Source: Propionibacteriaceae bacterium (GTDB taxonomy: Bacteria > Actinomycetota > Actinomycetes > Propionibacteriales > Propionibacteriaceae). Taken from it: a DNA stretch of 39,201 nt. Location: positions 1-39,201 of the forward strand of contig JAIRXC010000088.1 of the NCBI GenBank assembly GCA_031268515.1, read 5' to 3'. The notes beneath the pieces were generated by a model, which searched no databases, was not told the DNA's origin, and was given only the letters and a program-made list of their open reading frames with translations. Shown one piece after another: positions 19,455 to 28,707 of this stretch. The translations under genes were made by a program, and so were the position numbers. The stretch's first letter is position 1, and each line of letters begins with the position of its first letter.

Positions 19455-19602
19455 GGATCGTCCCGGCGCCCGCTGGCTAGGCTCAAGATCGCCTACGGCA
19501 GCAATGTCATCACCGGGATCGTCCCGGCGCCCGCTGGCTAGGCCAAAACGCCTGGACCCCCGGACTGCGTTCCCAGGGATTGTCCCGGCCCGCTGGCTAG
19601 GC
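19455..19602 (+). repeat. Three direct repeats with exact 61-bp spacing
   Basis: A 28-base unit beginning GGATCGTCCCGGCGCCCGCT and ending GGCTAGGC occurs at 19455-19482 and 19516-19543. A copy with one substitution and a 2-base deletion is at 19577-19602. The intervals are 33 bases each, so the geometry equals a small type I-E CRISPR, and the unit (reverse strand ending CGGGACGATCC) has the look of I-E repeats with a short internal stem. Against that, the third copy plus its downstream flank matches 27 of 29 bases of the 3' end of galK (19398-19426), and CGCCT follows each copy. No cas gene is in the window. A duplicated-tail repeat is at least as likely as a relic array. Confidence 0.75.
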
Positions 19603-19619
19603 CGGCCGTATCGCCTGTT

Positions 19620-19770
19620 TCGCCGCCCGCCGCCTGGAGGCTCACCGAATACGGGCGGCGGCGCGCTGCCTCGGTCATCGCCGCCCGCCCGCCGCCTGGA
19701 GACCTAACTTGATAATCCGACGTTGGCCCTCGCCGGCCGGGCCATCTGCTCCACCGCCGGCCCGCCGCCT
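19620..19770 (+). repeat. Second degenerate repeat family, non-coding
   Basis: CCCGCCGCCT occurs at 19626, 19688 and 19761; the first two copies are extended to TCGCCGCCCG and GGAG and spaced 62 bp apart. With the 61-bp repeats it fills the roughly 500-bp gap between galK and the RND gene. I see no gene in this gap. Confidence 0.45.
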
Positions 19771-19930
19771 TGCCGTCACGCCGGCCCGCTTGGGAACAGG
19801 GCGGCCGGCCACAAGGCGGCCGCTGGACCCTCGACCGTGCCCTGAGCGCTAGTGGACCGCTCGCGAGCGCCAGTGGGAGACTCATCCTTTGGACCCGGTC
19901 CGCCCCCGCCGCCATCACGTAAGGAAAGTT

Positions 19931-22900
19931 GTGTTTCGGCTTGCCGTCCTGTCTCTGCGCAACCGCGCAGTGGTCGCGCTCGTCGCCTTGGCCATCATGG
20001 CAGCCGGCGTGGCCGCGGTCGGCGCGCTGAAACGTGAGTTGATACCTTCGCTCGACATCCCCATGGCGGCTGTCATCGCCTCTTACCCTGGCAGCTCGCC
20101 GGCCGTCGTCTCGGCCCAGGTGACCGATCCCATCGAGGCGGCCGTCCGCGGCGTCAGCGGCGCCACGTCCATCGAATCGACCAGTTCGACCGGCCTGTCA
20201 ACAACCATCGTGAGCTTCGACTACGGCACTGACATGGACCAGGCCAACCAGCGCCTGGCCGCCGCCGTCAACCGTGTGTCAGCCGCTTTGCCCAGCAGCG
20301 TCGAAACGCAAATCGTGACAGGTTCGATGGACGACTTCCCCATCCTCCGCTTGTCTGTCACGGGGGGAGACGACCCGGCCGCCGTCGCCGCTGTCGTCAC
20401 GGACGTCCTCGTGCCCCGCCTGCGCGACTTGGCTGACGTCCGCGCCGTCGATGTCCACGGCTACACCGCCGATGTCATCACTGTGGCCCCCGACGCCGCC
20501 GCCATGGCGCAATACGGTGTCACAACGGCGCAAATCTTGTCAGTTTTACGTGACAATGGCCTCACCGTGCCTGTGGGCACGGTCGCCAAGGCCGACAAGA
20601 CGATCTCCGTCCAAATCGGCAATCCCGTGACGACCGCCGAACAACTCGAAAACCTCCCCCTGACGATTTACCAACCCCCCGCCCCCGACCAGCCGACCCC
20701 GTCCCGCGGCGCCACCCCCACCCCAGGGCCGCTGCCGGAGCCTGTCACCGTCACCTTGGGCCTTGTCACGAATATCTCTTTGGCTCCAGAAACTGTCACA
20801 TCGTATTCCCGTTTCAACGGCGAAGCCGCCATCGACGTGGCTGTGACCAAGACCCCAGCTGGCAACACCGTCGATGTGGCCGCCGCCGTGGACGAGGTGT
20901 TGGCCGACCTGGCCGGGGTGTTGGCCGAACGCGGCTGCGCCGCCCAGGTCTCCTACAGCCAAGCTCCCTTCATTGAGCAATCCATCGAGTCGCTCGCCAC
21001 AGAGGGGCTCATCGGTTTGGCCGCCTGCATTGCCGTCATCCTATTGTTCCTTCTGTCGTTGCGGGCCACGTTGGTGTCAGCGGTGTCCATCCCCTTGTCG
21101 ATCCTCGCTGTCTTCATCGGCTTGCGGCTGACGGGCGGGACCTTGAACATCCTCACAATCGGCGCCATCGCCATCGCCATCGGCCGAGTCGTGGACGATT
21201 CGATCGTCGTCATCGAGAACATCCGCCGCCATCTGACCTACGGGGAAGACAAGCTCCCCGCCATCACGGCCAGCGTCCGCGAGGTGGCCGGGGCGGTGGC
21301 GGCCTCGACCGTTTGCACCGTGGCGGTCTTCTTGCCCATGGCTTTCGTCACCGGCCTGGTCGGGGAACTGTTCACCCCCTTCGCGGCAACCGTGGCGATC
21401 TCCTTGGCAGCCTCCCTCGTCGTCGCGCTCACCATCGTGCCCGTCCTCGCCTATTGGTTCGTCAAGCGTCCCGTCGTCGTCGACGCCGCCGACGCGGAAC
21501 GCCAGCGCGCTGCCGCCGAGGCCAAAGAACGCCGTTCGCCGCTCCAACGCGGTTATCTCGGCGCCCTCCGCGCCGCCCTCGCCCATCCTGTCGTCACCGT
21601 CGTCCTCGCCGCTTTCATCCTCGGCGGCACGGCTTGGTTCGCCCGCGGCCTCGAAACGAATTTCCTCGGCGCCCAAGGCCAAGACACTGTTACGGCGACC
21701 TTGGCCTTCCCGCCCAACACGTCGCTGGCCGCCCAAGACGCCGGCGCCAAGCAGGTCGAGGAAATGCTCAGCCAGTTCCAAGGCGACGACGGTTTCATCA
21801 CCGCAGTGCAAACGACCGTTGGGGCTGCCGGCTCCCTGGCCGCGCTGGGTTCCGCCGGGCAGCCGACCGCCTCTTTCGCTTTGACGGTGACGCCGGAGTC
21901 CGCCGCCGACGCCCCGGCCCGGATACGGCAGGCGCTGGCTGGCCTCAACCCGGCTGTCGGCGCCATAGAAGTGTCCGACGGCAGTTCGATGATGGGTTCG
22001 ACGACGGTCGACCTTGTCATCCGGTCCGACGACTCAGCTCACCTGGCCGACGCCGCCGCCGCCGTCGAGGCCATGGCGGCAGCCCTGCCGGAAACCGCCG
22101 CCGTCGGCAGCAACTTGTCGGCCAGCCAGGAATTGTACGAAATCCGGGTCGACCGCGTTCGCGCCCTCTCCTTCGGCCTGACCGAATCCCAGGTCGCCAG
22201 CCTTGTCGCCTCCCTCGTCCAGCCGGTCCAGATCGGCTCGGTCAGCGACGGCGGCACGACGACAGCCGTCCAGGTCTCCTTGGGCGCGAGCCCCGGCAGC
22301 CTTGAAAACCTCATGGGCCTGCCTGTCGCGACGACTCCCGCCGGGCCGGTCACGTTAGGCCAGGTCGCCACGGCTTATCTCGTGGACGCTCCCGCCGCCA
22401 TCACGACGAGCCAAGGCAAGCGCAGCGCCACGGTTTCCGTCACTCCAGCCGGAACCGACCTCGGCGCCTTGACGACGGCGCTCACGGCTGGCCTGGCCGG
22501 CCTCGACCCGGCTCAAGACTGCGACCCGCTGCGGACCGTCTGCCTGCCGGAAGGCGTGACAGTCGAGATTTCCGGACTGGCCCAACTGCAAGCCGACGCC
22601 TTCGGCGACCTCGGACTGGCGCTGCTCATCGCCATCGCCGTCGTCTACATCGTCATGGTCGCCGCCTTCGGCTCCCTCCTCCAACCCTTCATCCTCCTCA
22701 TTTCCATCCCCTTCGCCGCCACGGGAGCCCTCATCGCCCTCCTCGCCAGCGGCACTCCGCTCGGCGTCGCGCCCCTCATCGGCCTCCTCATGCTCGTCGG
22801 CATCGTCGTGTCCAACGCCATCGTCCTCATCGACCTCATAAACCAATACCGCCGCCGCGGCCTCAGCGTCCAACAAGCGATCGAAGACGGCGCCCGCCAG

Positions 22901-25030
22901 CGCCTACGGCCCATCCTCATGACCGCCGCTGCCACCGTTTTGGCCCTCCTGCCCATGGCCCTCGGCGTGACGGGCCACTCGTCTTTCCTGTCGCAACCCC
23001 TCGCCCTCGTCGTCATCGGCGGGCTCGTCTCTTCGACCGTTTTGACTCTCGTCGTCGTACCGACCCTCTACCGCGTCGAAGCTTTGGCCCACGACCACCG
23101 CGGCGTCCGGCGCGAAGCCGCGATGGCCCGCCGTCGCCAGGAGCGGGCCGAAAGCCTTGGTTTGGCGGCCGGCTTGGAGGACGGCGCGGCGGGCGGCAAC
23201 GGGCCGGACGGCGAGACGCCGGAAGACGGCGACGACGATGGCGATACGGCCGTCCCGGCCCGGGGGTTGGACGGCGCGGCCGCAGGGCGGGACGGCGTCG
23301 GCCGTGGTTTGGACGGCGCGGCCGGCGAAGGCCTTGAAGGCGGCCGGCCGGAGCGCCTGGGCCGCGGCGAGGCTGCTTCCCGCCGCGGCGCCGGGGACGG
23401 CGGGGAGCGCGGGTCGGCAGGACGAGATCCAGACGGGTCGGCGCGCAGCCGGCGCGGCGCGGGCGGCGCAGCGGGATTGGACTGGGGGTCGGACGATGTG
23501 GCTGCGACCGCTTCGCGCCGGTTCCTCAATCCCCCGATCACGACGGCCGTCAGAGCCTTTGGGGCCGCGGACAGCCAAGCCGCGGCGCCAACGCTCGGCG
23601 ACGGAGCCTCGTCAACGGCCGGCGGGCCGGGGCCGTCGGCGGCGGCGTCCGGCGACCTGCCTCCCTACCGTGTCACCGGCCCGGGCCAACCGGACCGGGC
23701 CACCGGCGATGACTCAAGTTGGGCTGTTCCGGGCGGGCCGGATTGGCCTGGCGGCGGTCCGGCGGCGCCGGATTGGGCCGCCTCTGACGGGCCGTCCCAA
23801 GAGGCCGGCCGGTCTGGCGGCGCCGACCGGCCTTTGCGGGATCGGCCCGGGGCGCCTCTGGACTGGTTGGCGGCCGAGGCCGGCGGTTTGGCGCCGGATG
23901 GCGCCTCTGGCCGCTTGGACGGGCAGGCTGTAGGCGAGCGAACCGGGTCTTTCGACCGGGGTCCGCAGGAGATGGCGCAGGGAAACGAGGGCGCCGCGGG
24001 GGGTCTGTTCAAGCGCCGTGGAGACCAGGACGCCGATGGGCAAACTCAACTTTCAAATCAAGGTCTTGGCGAGGTAGCGTTGGCAGGCGGCAGGGCTTCG
24101 TGGGCTTCGCTTGGCGATTCGGCGGCCGGCGGCCGGCCCGGCGCCTCGTCTTCCTCTTCCGCTGGCCGGTCTGGCGCCTCGCTTGGGTTCGGCGGACCAG
24201 ACGGCCTGACGCCGGCTGGCGGCCCCGGCGGTTCGCCGCCGCGATCGGATCTTGAAAGCCCAGGCCGCCGCGGTGAGCCCGCCGCTCCCGTCGACGCCGC
24301 GGCGACCGCAGCAGAACAAGAAGCCTTACGGTGGTTGGCTCAGATCAAGGGCGTCGCCCAGGCCGGCCAGGCTGCCCCGCCGTCGCCGCCTCGGCCGACT
24401 CGTGCCGGCCGGCTGCCGTCGGTTCCCTCGCCGGAATCAGCGCGCTGGGACGCCGGCCGCCCGGCGGCTGGGCCGGCCGACGGTGGAACCGGCTTTGGCG
24501 AGCCTCCGGCGACGGTTGGCCCCGCCGCTGGCACCGCCTTTGGCGAGCCCTCCGAAATGGGGTCTGTCGATGCTGACGGTGCCTTTGGCGGCCCTTTGGC
24601 GGGCGCTGGTTTCGACGCTGGAACCGCCTACAGCGAGTCTTTTACGGGGGCTGGTTTCGATGCTGGAACTGGCTTTGGGGAGCCTCCTGCGAGGGCTGGT
24701 TTCGACGCTGGAACCGCCTTTGGCGAGCCTTCTGCAGGGGGTGGTTTCGACGCTGGAACTGGCTTTGGGGAGCCACCTGCGGGGGCTGGTTTCGACTCTG
24801 GCGCCGCTTTTGGCGAGCTTCCTGCGGCGGCTGGTTTCGACCCGGCCAACGCGTTTGCCAGCTCGCCCGCCGTTTTCGGAACCGTTTCCCCAGACAGCTC
24901 GGACAACGCCGACGGCGCGGGTCCTCTGACAGGGGAAACCGAGTCCGCCGGCCCGCTCTCGCCCGGGGACATCGTCCGCTCTTGGCGCGAGTTGCCGCCG
25001 CTTCCCAATCCCCACCCCTTCTGGTCCTGA
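19931..25030 (+). CDS. RND-superfamily efflux permease (AcrB/HAE1-like) with giant repetitive C-terminal tail
   Basis: GTG 19931 has AAGGA five bases upstream and gives 1699 residues; the ORF-track TTG at 19889 has no ribosome site. The first 1050 or so residues are a full RND pump. They contain TM1 (AVVALVALAIMAAGVAAVGA), porter domains, the TM2-6 block (EGLIGLAACIAVILLFLLSL to GAIAIAIGRVVDDSIVVIEN), a TM7 to TM12 block, and AAATVLALLPMALGV. The VDDSIVVIENI motif marks HAE/AcrB-type rather than MMPL proteins. The tail (about residue 1060 on) is Gly/Ala/Asp/Pro-rich, without membrane helices, predicted cytosolic and disordered. It ends in eight 15-residue repeats. No adaptor or outer-membrane factor is adjacent, as expected in a monoderm. 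The substrate is unknown. It converges on the PFK gene with a 13-bp gap. Confidence 0.9.
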   Translation: MFRLAVLSLRNRAVVALVALAIMAAGVAAVGALKRELIPSLDIPMAAVIASYPGSSPAVVSAQVTDPIEAAVRGVSGATSIESTSSTGLSTTIVSFDYGTDMDQANQRLAAAVNRVSAALPSSVETQIVTGSMDDFPILRLSVTGGDDPAAVAAVVTDVLVPRLRDLADVRAVDVHGYTADVITVAPDAAAMAQYGVTTAQILSVLRDNGLTVPVGTVAKADKTISVQIGNPVTTAEQLENLPLTIYQPPAPDQPTPSRGATPTPGPLPEPVTVTLGLVTNISLAPETVTSYSRFNGEAAIDVAVTKTPAGNTVDVAAAVDEVLADLAGVLAERGCAAQVSYSQAPFIEQSIESLATEGLIGLAACIAVILLFLLSLRATLVSAVSIPLSILAVFIGLRLTGGTLNILTIGAIAIAIGRVVDDSIVVIENIRRHLTYGEDKLPAITASVREVAGAVAASTVCTVAVFLPMAFVTGLVGELFTPFAATVAISLAASLVVALTIVPVLAYWFVKRPVVVDAADAERQRAAAEAKERRSPLQRGYLGALRAALAHPVVTVVLAAFILGGTAWFARGLETNFLGAQGQDTVTATLAFPPNTSLAAQDAGAKQVEEMLSQFQGDDGFITAVQTTVGAAGSLAALGSAGQPTASFALTVTPESAADAPARIRQALAGLNPAVGAIEVSDGSSMMGSTTVDLVIRSDDSAHLADAAAAVEAMAAALPETAAVGSNLSASQELYEIRVDRVRALSFGLTESQVASLVASLVQPVQIGSVSDGGTTTAVQVSLGASPGSLENLMGLPVATTPAGPVTLGQVATAYLVDAPAAITTSQGKRSATVSVTPAGTDLGALTTALTAGLAGLDPAQDCDPLRTVCLPEGVTVEISGLAQLQADAFGDLGLALLIAIAVVYIVMVAAFGSLLQPFILLISIPFAATGALIALLASGTPLGVAPLIGLLMLVGIVVSNAIVLIDLINQYRRRGLSVQQAIEDGARQRLRPILMTAAATVLALLPMALGVTGHSSFLSQPLALVVIGGLVSSTVLTLVVVPTLYRVEALAHDHRGVRREAAMARRRQERAESLGLAAGLEDGAAGGNGPDGETPEDGDDDGDTAVPARGLDGAAAGRDGVGRGLDGAAGEGLEGGRPERLGRGEAASRRGAGDGGERGSAGRDPDGSARSRRGAGGAAGLDWGSDDVAATASRRFLNPPITTAVRAFGAADSQAAAPTLGDGASSTAGGPGPSAAASGDLPPYRVTGPGQPDRATGDDSSWAVPGGPDWPGGGPAAPDWAASDGPSQEAGRSGGADRPLRDRPGAPLDWLAAEAGGLAPDGASGRLDGQAVGERTGSFDRGPQEMAQGNEGAAGGLFKRRGDQDADGQTQLSNQGLGEVALAGGRASWASLGDSAAGGRPGASSSSSAGRSGASLGFGGPDGLTPAGGPGGSPPRSDLESPGRRGEPAAPVDAAATAAEQEALRWLAQIKGVAQAGQAAPPSPPRPTRAGRLPSVPSPESARWDAGRPAAGPADGGTGFGEPPATVGPAAGTAFGEPSEMGSVDADGAFGGPLAGAGFDAGTAYSESFTGAGFDAGTGFGEPPARAGFDAGTAFGEPSAGGGFDAGTGFGEPPAGAGFDSGAAFGELPAAAGFDPANAFASSPAVFGTVSPDSSDNADGAGPLTGETESAGPLSPGDIVRSWRELPPLPNPHPFWS
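24485..24871 (+). repeat. 45-bp tandem repeat encoding 15-residue units
   Basis: Eight full units plus a partial lie at exactly 45-bp steps in the RND tail. The consensus is GTGFGEPPAGAGFDA, with variants such as GTAFGEPSAGGGFDA and GTAYSESFTGAGFDA. The middle units are nearly identical at the DNA level, a sign of recent expansion. Confidence 0.85.
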
Positions 25031-25043
25031 GGCCGCCGGCCGC

Positions 25044-27371
25044 CTAGACGGGTTGCCGATTGACGACGGCGATGAGGTCGGCCAGGCCGAGCCACCACTG
25101 CTGGGCCGGCCGCTGGTGTGCCGTGTCCGTCGCCTTCATCGCCTCGGCCAGATCTGTCACGATGAGCCGCTCGACATCGGCCCCGACACAGGCGTAGCCC
25201 GCCGTGCCGGCCGCCCACTCCGCCGCCGCCCAACTGAGCGCCTGCTCGGCCAACTCCGTCGCGAGGATGCGGTCGGCTGGCGTCGGCGTGCCGCCTTGCT
25301 GGATGTGCCCGATCTGGGCCGTCCGGGTGTCGTAGCGCCCCTGCCCCGCCTCGTCGAGCAGATGCGCCAAGACCGCCGTCGTGTAGTTGGCGTTGGCGTT
25401 TTCGTTGCGCACCCACAAACAAAAGTCACGGTGTTGCTCGTCGAAGCTGTGGACCAGCCAGTCGAGATCGGCCTTGATCTGGCTCAAGGTGACGGTTGTT
25501 TCATTTAAGTAAACTTGTTCAGCGCCGCTGGCCAATGCCCCCATGAGGGCGAGGTAGCCGCAGTCGCGGCCCATCGTCTCTGCCACGAAACAACGCTGTG
25601 AGGCTGAGGCGGAGGTTTTGATCTTGTCGATCGAGTCGACGATGACGTTGAGGGCGGTGTCGGCGCCGATCGACATCTGCGTTCCCGGCAGGTTGTTGTC
25701 GATGGTCGCCGGCAGGCAGACGACCGGCAGTTTGAGGGACGGATAGCGGTCCCGCTCGGCCAGCATGAGGGCGGCGCTTTGATACGCCGTCCAGCCGCCG
25801 ATGACAAGGAGGGCGTCAAGGCGGGCCAACTCGACAGCCCGGGCGACGGCGTAAAGATCTTCGACCGCCGGGGCTGTCCGACGTGTGCCGAGCCGCGCGC
25901 CGCCTTCTTGGTCCCAGCCGTCGACATCCTTCCAAGACAGTTCCCGGACCGCTCCGGCCATGAGTCCGGGGAAACCATCCTCGATCCCGATCATCGTGTG
26001 GCCACGGGCCCAACCGAGCCGCACGACAGCCTTGGCCGCCGCGTTCATGCCCGGGGCCAAACCGCCGGCGTGCATGAGGCCGATCCGTTTGCCGCCGCCG
26101 GCCGGCTGGGCAGCGGGGCCGGAACCGGCCGAGCTGGCGGCCGGAACAACCGTGGACAGACCAGACGGCAACCCGGCGGCGGGATTGGCGCCGGCCGGGG
26201 CGCTCAACTCGTCGAAGAAACTCAAAGCGCTGGCGAATTCGTCGCCGCGGGCCCGGACGGCCGCGTCGTAATCGCCGGCTTTGACGAGCGTGGAAACACG
26301 CCTGGTTTCAGCCACCGCCTCGGCCAGAGGGAGCGCGACGACCTGATAGCCGTGGAAGCCGAAGACCGGGCCTGGTTCCTCGCCGGTCGCCGTCAAGACG
26401 TGGGCGGCGGCCGAATAGCCAAGCCAGGTGGAAGCCCAACGGTCGTACGCGCTCGGCTGCCCGCCGCGTTGGACGTGGCCGAGGATCGTGACGCGGGCCT
26501 CCTCGCCCAACTCTTCTTCAATGGCCTGGCGGACGTAATCCGCTGTGATCGGCCGCCCCGACCGATCAGTCGCCCCCTCGGCCAAGATGACAATGGAGTC
26601 TTTCCGGCCGGCGGTGCGGCCACGCCGGAGTTGTTCGCACATGGCTTGCTCCCAGCCGTCGGCGGGGGGCCGCTCGGGCAAGAGGACGAAGTCGCAGCCG
26701 CCCGAGACGGCGGCCATCAAGGCCAGGTAGCCGCAGTGGCGGCCCATCACCTCAACGACGAAGGCCCGCTGGTGGCTGGCGGCGGTCGAGGCGACGGCGT
26801 CGATGGCGTCTTGGATGCGGTGGAGGGCGGAATCCGCGCCGATCGTCAGATCGGAGCCGACAAGGTCGTTGTCGATGGAGCCGACCAGGCCGGCGTAGAC
26901 AAGACGGGGGTGCGCGGCGGCTTGGGCGGGCGTGATCTCGCCTGCTTCGGCTAATTCCTGAAGCAGGCCGGGCCACTCGGACGCGAACTGGTTCAGGCCG
27001 CTGAGAGAGCCGTCGCCGCCGATGACGACGAGCCGGTCGATGCCGCGGGCGACGAGGTTGGCGCAGGCTCGCAGCCGTCCGGCCCGCTCTCGGAAGCCCG
27101 GGGAGCGGAAGGTGCCGATGACCGTGCCGCCGCGGTTGAGGATGCCAGAGACGTCGTCCCACGAGAACTCGCGGAGGCCGTCGCCGCCGTCGATGAGGCC
27201 TTGGTAGCCCTCTGACACGGCGTAGGCGCTGGCCCCAACGGACAAGGCAGTCCGGATCACGGCCCGCAGGGCGGCGTTCATGCCTTGGGCGTCGCCGCCG
27301 CTGGTCAAGACGGCCAGCCGACGGCCCCGGGCCGCGGCCAAGTCGGACGGGGACAAGAGCAAGGGGCGCAT
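25044..27371 (-). CDS. Tandem double-domain 6-phosphofructokinase (eukaryote-style)
   Basis: It phosphorylates fructose-6-phosphate, the committed glycolytic step. Two PFK domains are fused in 775 residues. The N-half (1-395) keeps the catalytic set: TSGGDAQGMN (23-32), GGDGS (118-122), SIDND (165-169), MGRHCGYLA and GHVQRGG. A Pro/Ala/Ser linker follows (395-427). The C-half (428-775) is degenerate: HAGGLAPGMN, GGWTAY (525-530) in place of GGDGS, and TIDNN (556-560), where the second catalytic Asp is Asn. This catalytic-plus-regulatory arrangement is that of animal and fungal PFK, where the C-half binds effectors. The C-half could be an allosteric site here too (inference). The start is ATG 27371. 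A TATAAG box 8 bases upstream and no clear ribosome site suggest a leaderless message. Confidence 0.93.
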   Translation of the reverse strand: MRPLLLSPSDLAAARGRRLAVLTSGGDAQGMNAALRAVIRTALSVGASAYAVSEGYQGLIDGGDGLREFSWDDVSGILNRGGTVIGTFRSPGFRERAGRLRACANLVARGIDRLVVIGGDGSLSGLNQFASEWPGLLQELAEAGEITPAQAAAHPRLVYAGLVGSIDNDLVGSDLTIGADSALHRIQDAIDAVASTAASHQRAFVVEVMGRHCGYLALMAAVSGGCDFVLLPERPPADGWEQAMCEQLRRGRTAGRKDSIVILAEGATDRSGRPITADYVRQAIEEELGEEARVTILGHVQRGGQPSAYDRWASTWLGYSAAAHVLTATGEEPGPVFGFHGYQVVALPLAEAVAETRRVSTLVKAGDYDAAVRARGDEFASALSFFDELSAPAGANPAAGLPSGLSTVVPAASSAGSGPAAQPAGGGKRIGLMHAGGLAPGMNAAAKAVVRLGWARGHTMIGIEDGFPGLMAGAVRELSWKDVDGWDQEGGARLGTRRTAPAVEDLYAVARAVELARLDALLVIGGWTAYQSAALMLAERDRYPSLKLPVVCLPATIDNNLPGTQMSIGADTALNVIVDSIDKIKTSASASQRCFVAETMGRDCGYLALMGALASGAEQVYLNETTVTLSQIKADLDWLVHSFDEQHRDFCLWVRNENANANYTTAVLAHLLDEAGQGRYDTRTAQIGHIQQGGTPTPADRILATELAEQALSWAAAEWAAGTAGYACVGADVERLIVTDLAEAMKATDTAHQRPAQQWWLGLADLIAVVNRQPV

Positions 27372-27390
27372 GAAATCAGCTTATAGTCGC
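27372..27390 (-). promoter_or_regulatory. Possible -10 box (TATAAG) for a short-leader or leaderless PFK transcript
   Basis: The minus strand reads GACTATAAGCTGATTTC directly before ATG. The box is at 27380-27385, so transcription would begin at or next to the start codon. No convincing -35 is seen. Confidence 0.3.
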
Positions 27391-27476
27391 CGTCCGACGC
27401 CGAACCGGCGGGCGGCCCGCGGCGGGCGCCGCCGCTCGGTCAAAGCCACAGGCCCTAAGTCCAAACCTGGACCGCG

Positions 27477-27755
27477 TCAAACCCCGTCGGAGTCAGGTTC
27501 GGCGGCCTCGTCCGTCCGGGGGCGGCCGGGCGGACGAGGCGGTTTGAGGCCGCCGGGCAGACGGCCGGCTTGCCGCAGGCCTTGGCGTATGAGCAGTTCG
27601 ATTTGGGCGTTGGCTGAGCGCAACTCGTCGGCCGCCCACTGGACCAGGGCCCGGTGGACGGCCGGGTCGAGCCGCAACAGGATGGCTTTGCGAGCGGAGT
27701 CGCCGGCCGCGGACGGAGCCGGGACTGGCTTGGCCGCTTCAGCGGGGTCGGTCAC
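27477..27755 (-). CDS. Ribbon-helix-helix (Arc/CopG-like) DNA-binding protein
   Basis: It has 92 residues. The core [20 protein letters not shown] then [22 protein letters not shown] is the RHH fold: a short beta strand (AILLRLD) and two helices. Both ends are disordered. It starts at GTG 27755, only 8 bases after the SPFH stop, so the two form an operon. An RHH gene behind an SPFH gene is a recurrent actinobacterial pair. It probably autoregulates through the GTGATATCAC palindrome upstream of the SPFH gene (inference). Confidence 0.85.
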   Translation of the reverse strand: MTDPAEAAKPVPAPSAAGDSARKAILLRLDPAVHRALVQWAADELRSANAQIELLIRQGLRQAGRLPGGLKPPRPPGRPRTDEAAEPDSDGV

Positions 27756-27763
27756 GATTGGGC

Positions 27764-28672
27764 TCAGGTGTAGAGGGAGCCAGCGTTGACGACCGGTGTG
27801 GCGCGGGAGTCAGAGCACAAGACGACGAGCAGGTTCGACACCATGGCGGCCTTGCGCTCCTCGTCCAACTGGACAATGTCATTGTCTTGGAGGTGGGTGA
27901 GGGCGCTTTCGACCATCGTCACGGCGCCTTCGACGATCCGGCTGCGGGCCGCCAGCAGGGCGTCGGCTTGCTGACGCTGCAACATGGCTTGGGCGATTTC
28001 GGGGGCGAAGGCCAAAGATGAGATGCGAGTCTCGATGACGCGCAGGCCCGCGATGGCGATCCGGGCCCTGACTTCGCCGGCCAGTTCTTCGGCCACCAGG
28101 TCGGTTGCCCCACGCAGGGTCGGTTCGCCCTCGTGGCCGTTGTCGTAGGGGTGGATCGTGGCGATGTGGCGCAAGGCGGCCTCGGACTGGACCTTGACGA
28201 ATTGCTCGTAGTCCTCGACTGCGAAAGTCGATTGGGCGGTGTCGGCGACCTGCCAGACGATGATGGCGGCGATGTTGATCGGGTTGCCGGTGGAGTCGTT
28301 GACCTTCAACTCATGGGTCTCGAAGTTGCGCACCTTGATCGAGACGCGCCGTTTCAAGGTCAGAGGGTAAGTCAGCCGGAGGCCGTCCCGGCGGACAGTG
28401 CCGACGTACTTGCCGAAGAAACAGATGACCTTGGTGTCGCCGGGCGAGATGATGGTGAAAGAGGTCAAGATGAGGCAGGTCAGCAAAAACAGGAGCAGGC
28501 CGACCAGGAGCGGGAGGAGTTCATCGCCGCTGACGGCGAACAGCCAGATGGCGACCCCCCAGGCGGCCAGGCAGAAGATGATGGCGTACAGGCCGTTGAC
28601 CGAGGCGGCGACACGTTCTTTGACAGCGACGGCCGGCGACGGGATTGAAGTGGGCGGGATGAGGTTGGACAT
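27764..28672 (-). CDS. SPFH/Band-7 domain membrane protein
   Basis: It has 302 residues. Two hydrophobic helices lie near the N-terminus ([20 protein letters not shown] and [20 protein letters not shown]). The SPFH domain follows: [59 protein letters not shown], and [24 protein letters not shown]-terminal helix carries the [18 protein letters not shown] motif. Such flotillin/stomatin relatives form membrane-associated oligomers. ATG 28672 has GGAG five bases upstream. It is the first gene of the SPFH-RHH operon, and its own promoter contains a palindrome. Confidence 0.94.
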   Translation of the reverse strand: MSNLIPPTSIPSPAVAVKERVAASVNGLYAIIFCLAAWGVAIWLFAVSGDELLPLLVGLLLFLLTCLILTSFTIISPGDTKVICFFGKYVGTVRRDGLRLTYPLTLKRRVSIKVRNFETHELKVNDSTGNPINIAAIIVWQVADTAQSTFAVEDYEQFVKVQSEAALRHIATIHPYDNGHEGEPTLRGATDLVAEELAGEVRARIAIAGLRVIETRISSLAFAPEIAQAMLQRQQADALLAARSRIVEGAVTMVESALTHLQDNDIVQLDEERKAAMVSNLLVVLCSDSRATPVVNAGSLYT

Positions 28673-28688
28673 CTAGGCTCCAATGCTC

Positions 28689-28707
28689 GTTATAAATGTG
28701 ATATCAC
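28689..28707 (-). promoter_or_regulatory. Promoter with palindromic operator GTGATATCAC for the SPFH-RHH operon
   Basis: The minus strand reads AAAGTGATATCACATTTATA followed by ACG. GTGATATCAC (28698-28707) is a perfect 10-bp palindrome directly upstream of TATAAC (28689-28694), a good -10. It lies where the promoter spacer should be, so a bound repressor would block polymerase. The RHH protein of the same operon is the natural candidate (inference). Confidence 0.65.

Noticed and set aside
19455-19602. Calling the 61-bp repeats a CRISPR array outright
   Set aside because: Only three copies, one damaged; no cas genes; flank shared with the galK 3' end. Kept as a repeat and a finding.
24628-25422. 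264-aa minus-strand ORF with Gly/Ser/Lys-Pro repeats
   Set aside because: It spans the ends of two real genes in the wrong frame. The repeat SKPAPAGGSPKPVPA is the mirror of the RND 45-bp repeat.
25779-26954. 391-aa plus-strand ORF
   Set aside because: Antisense shadow of the PFK gene with no recognisable domain.
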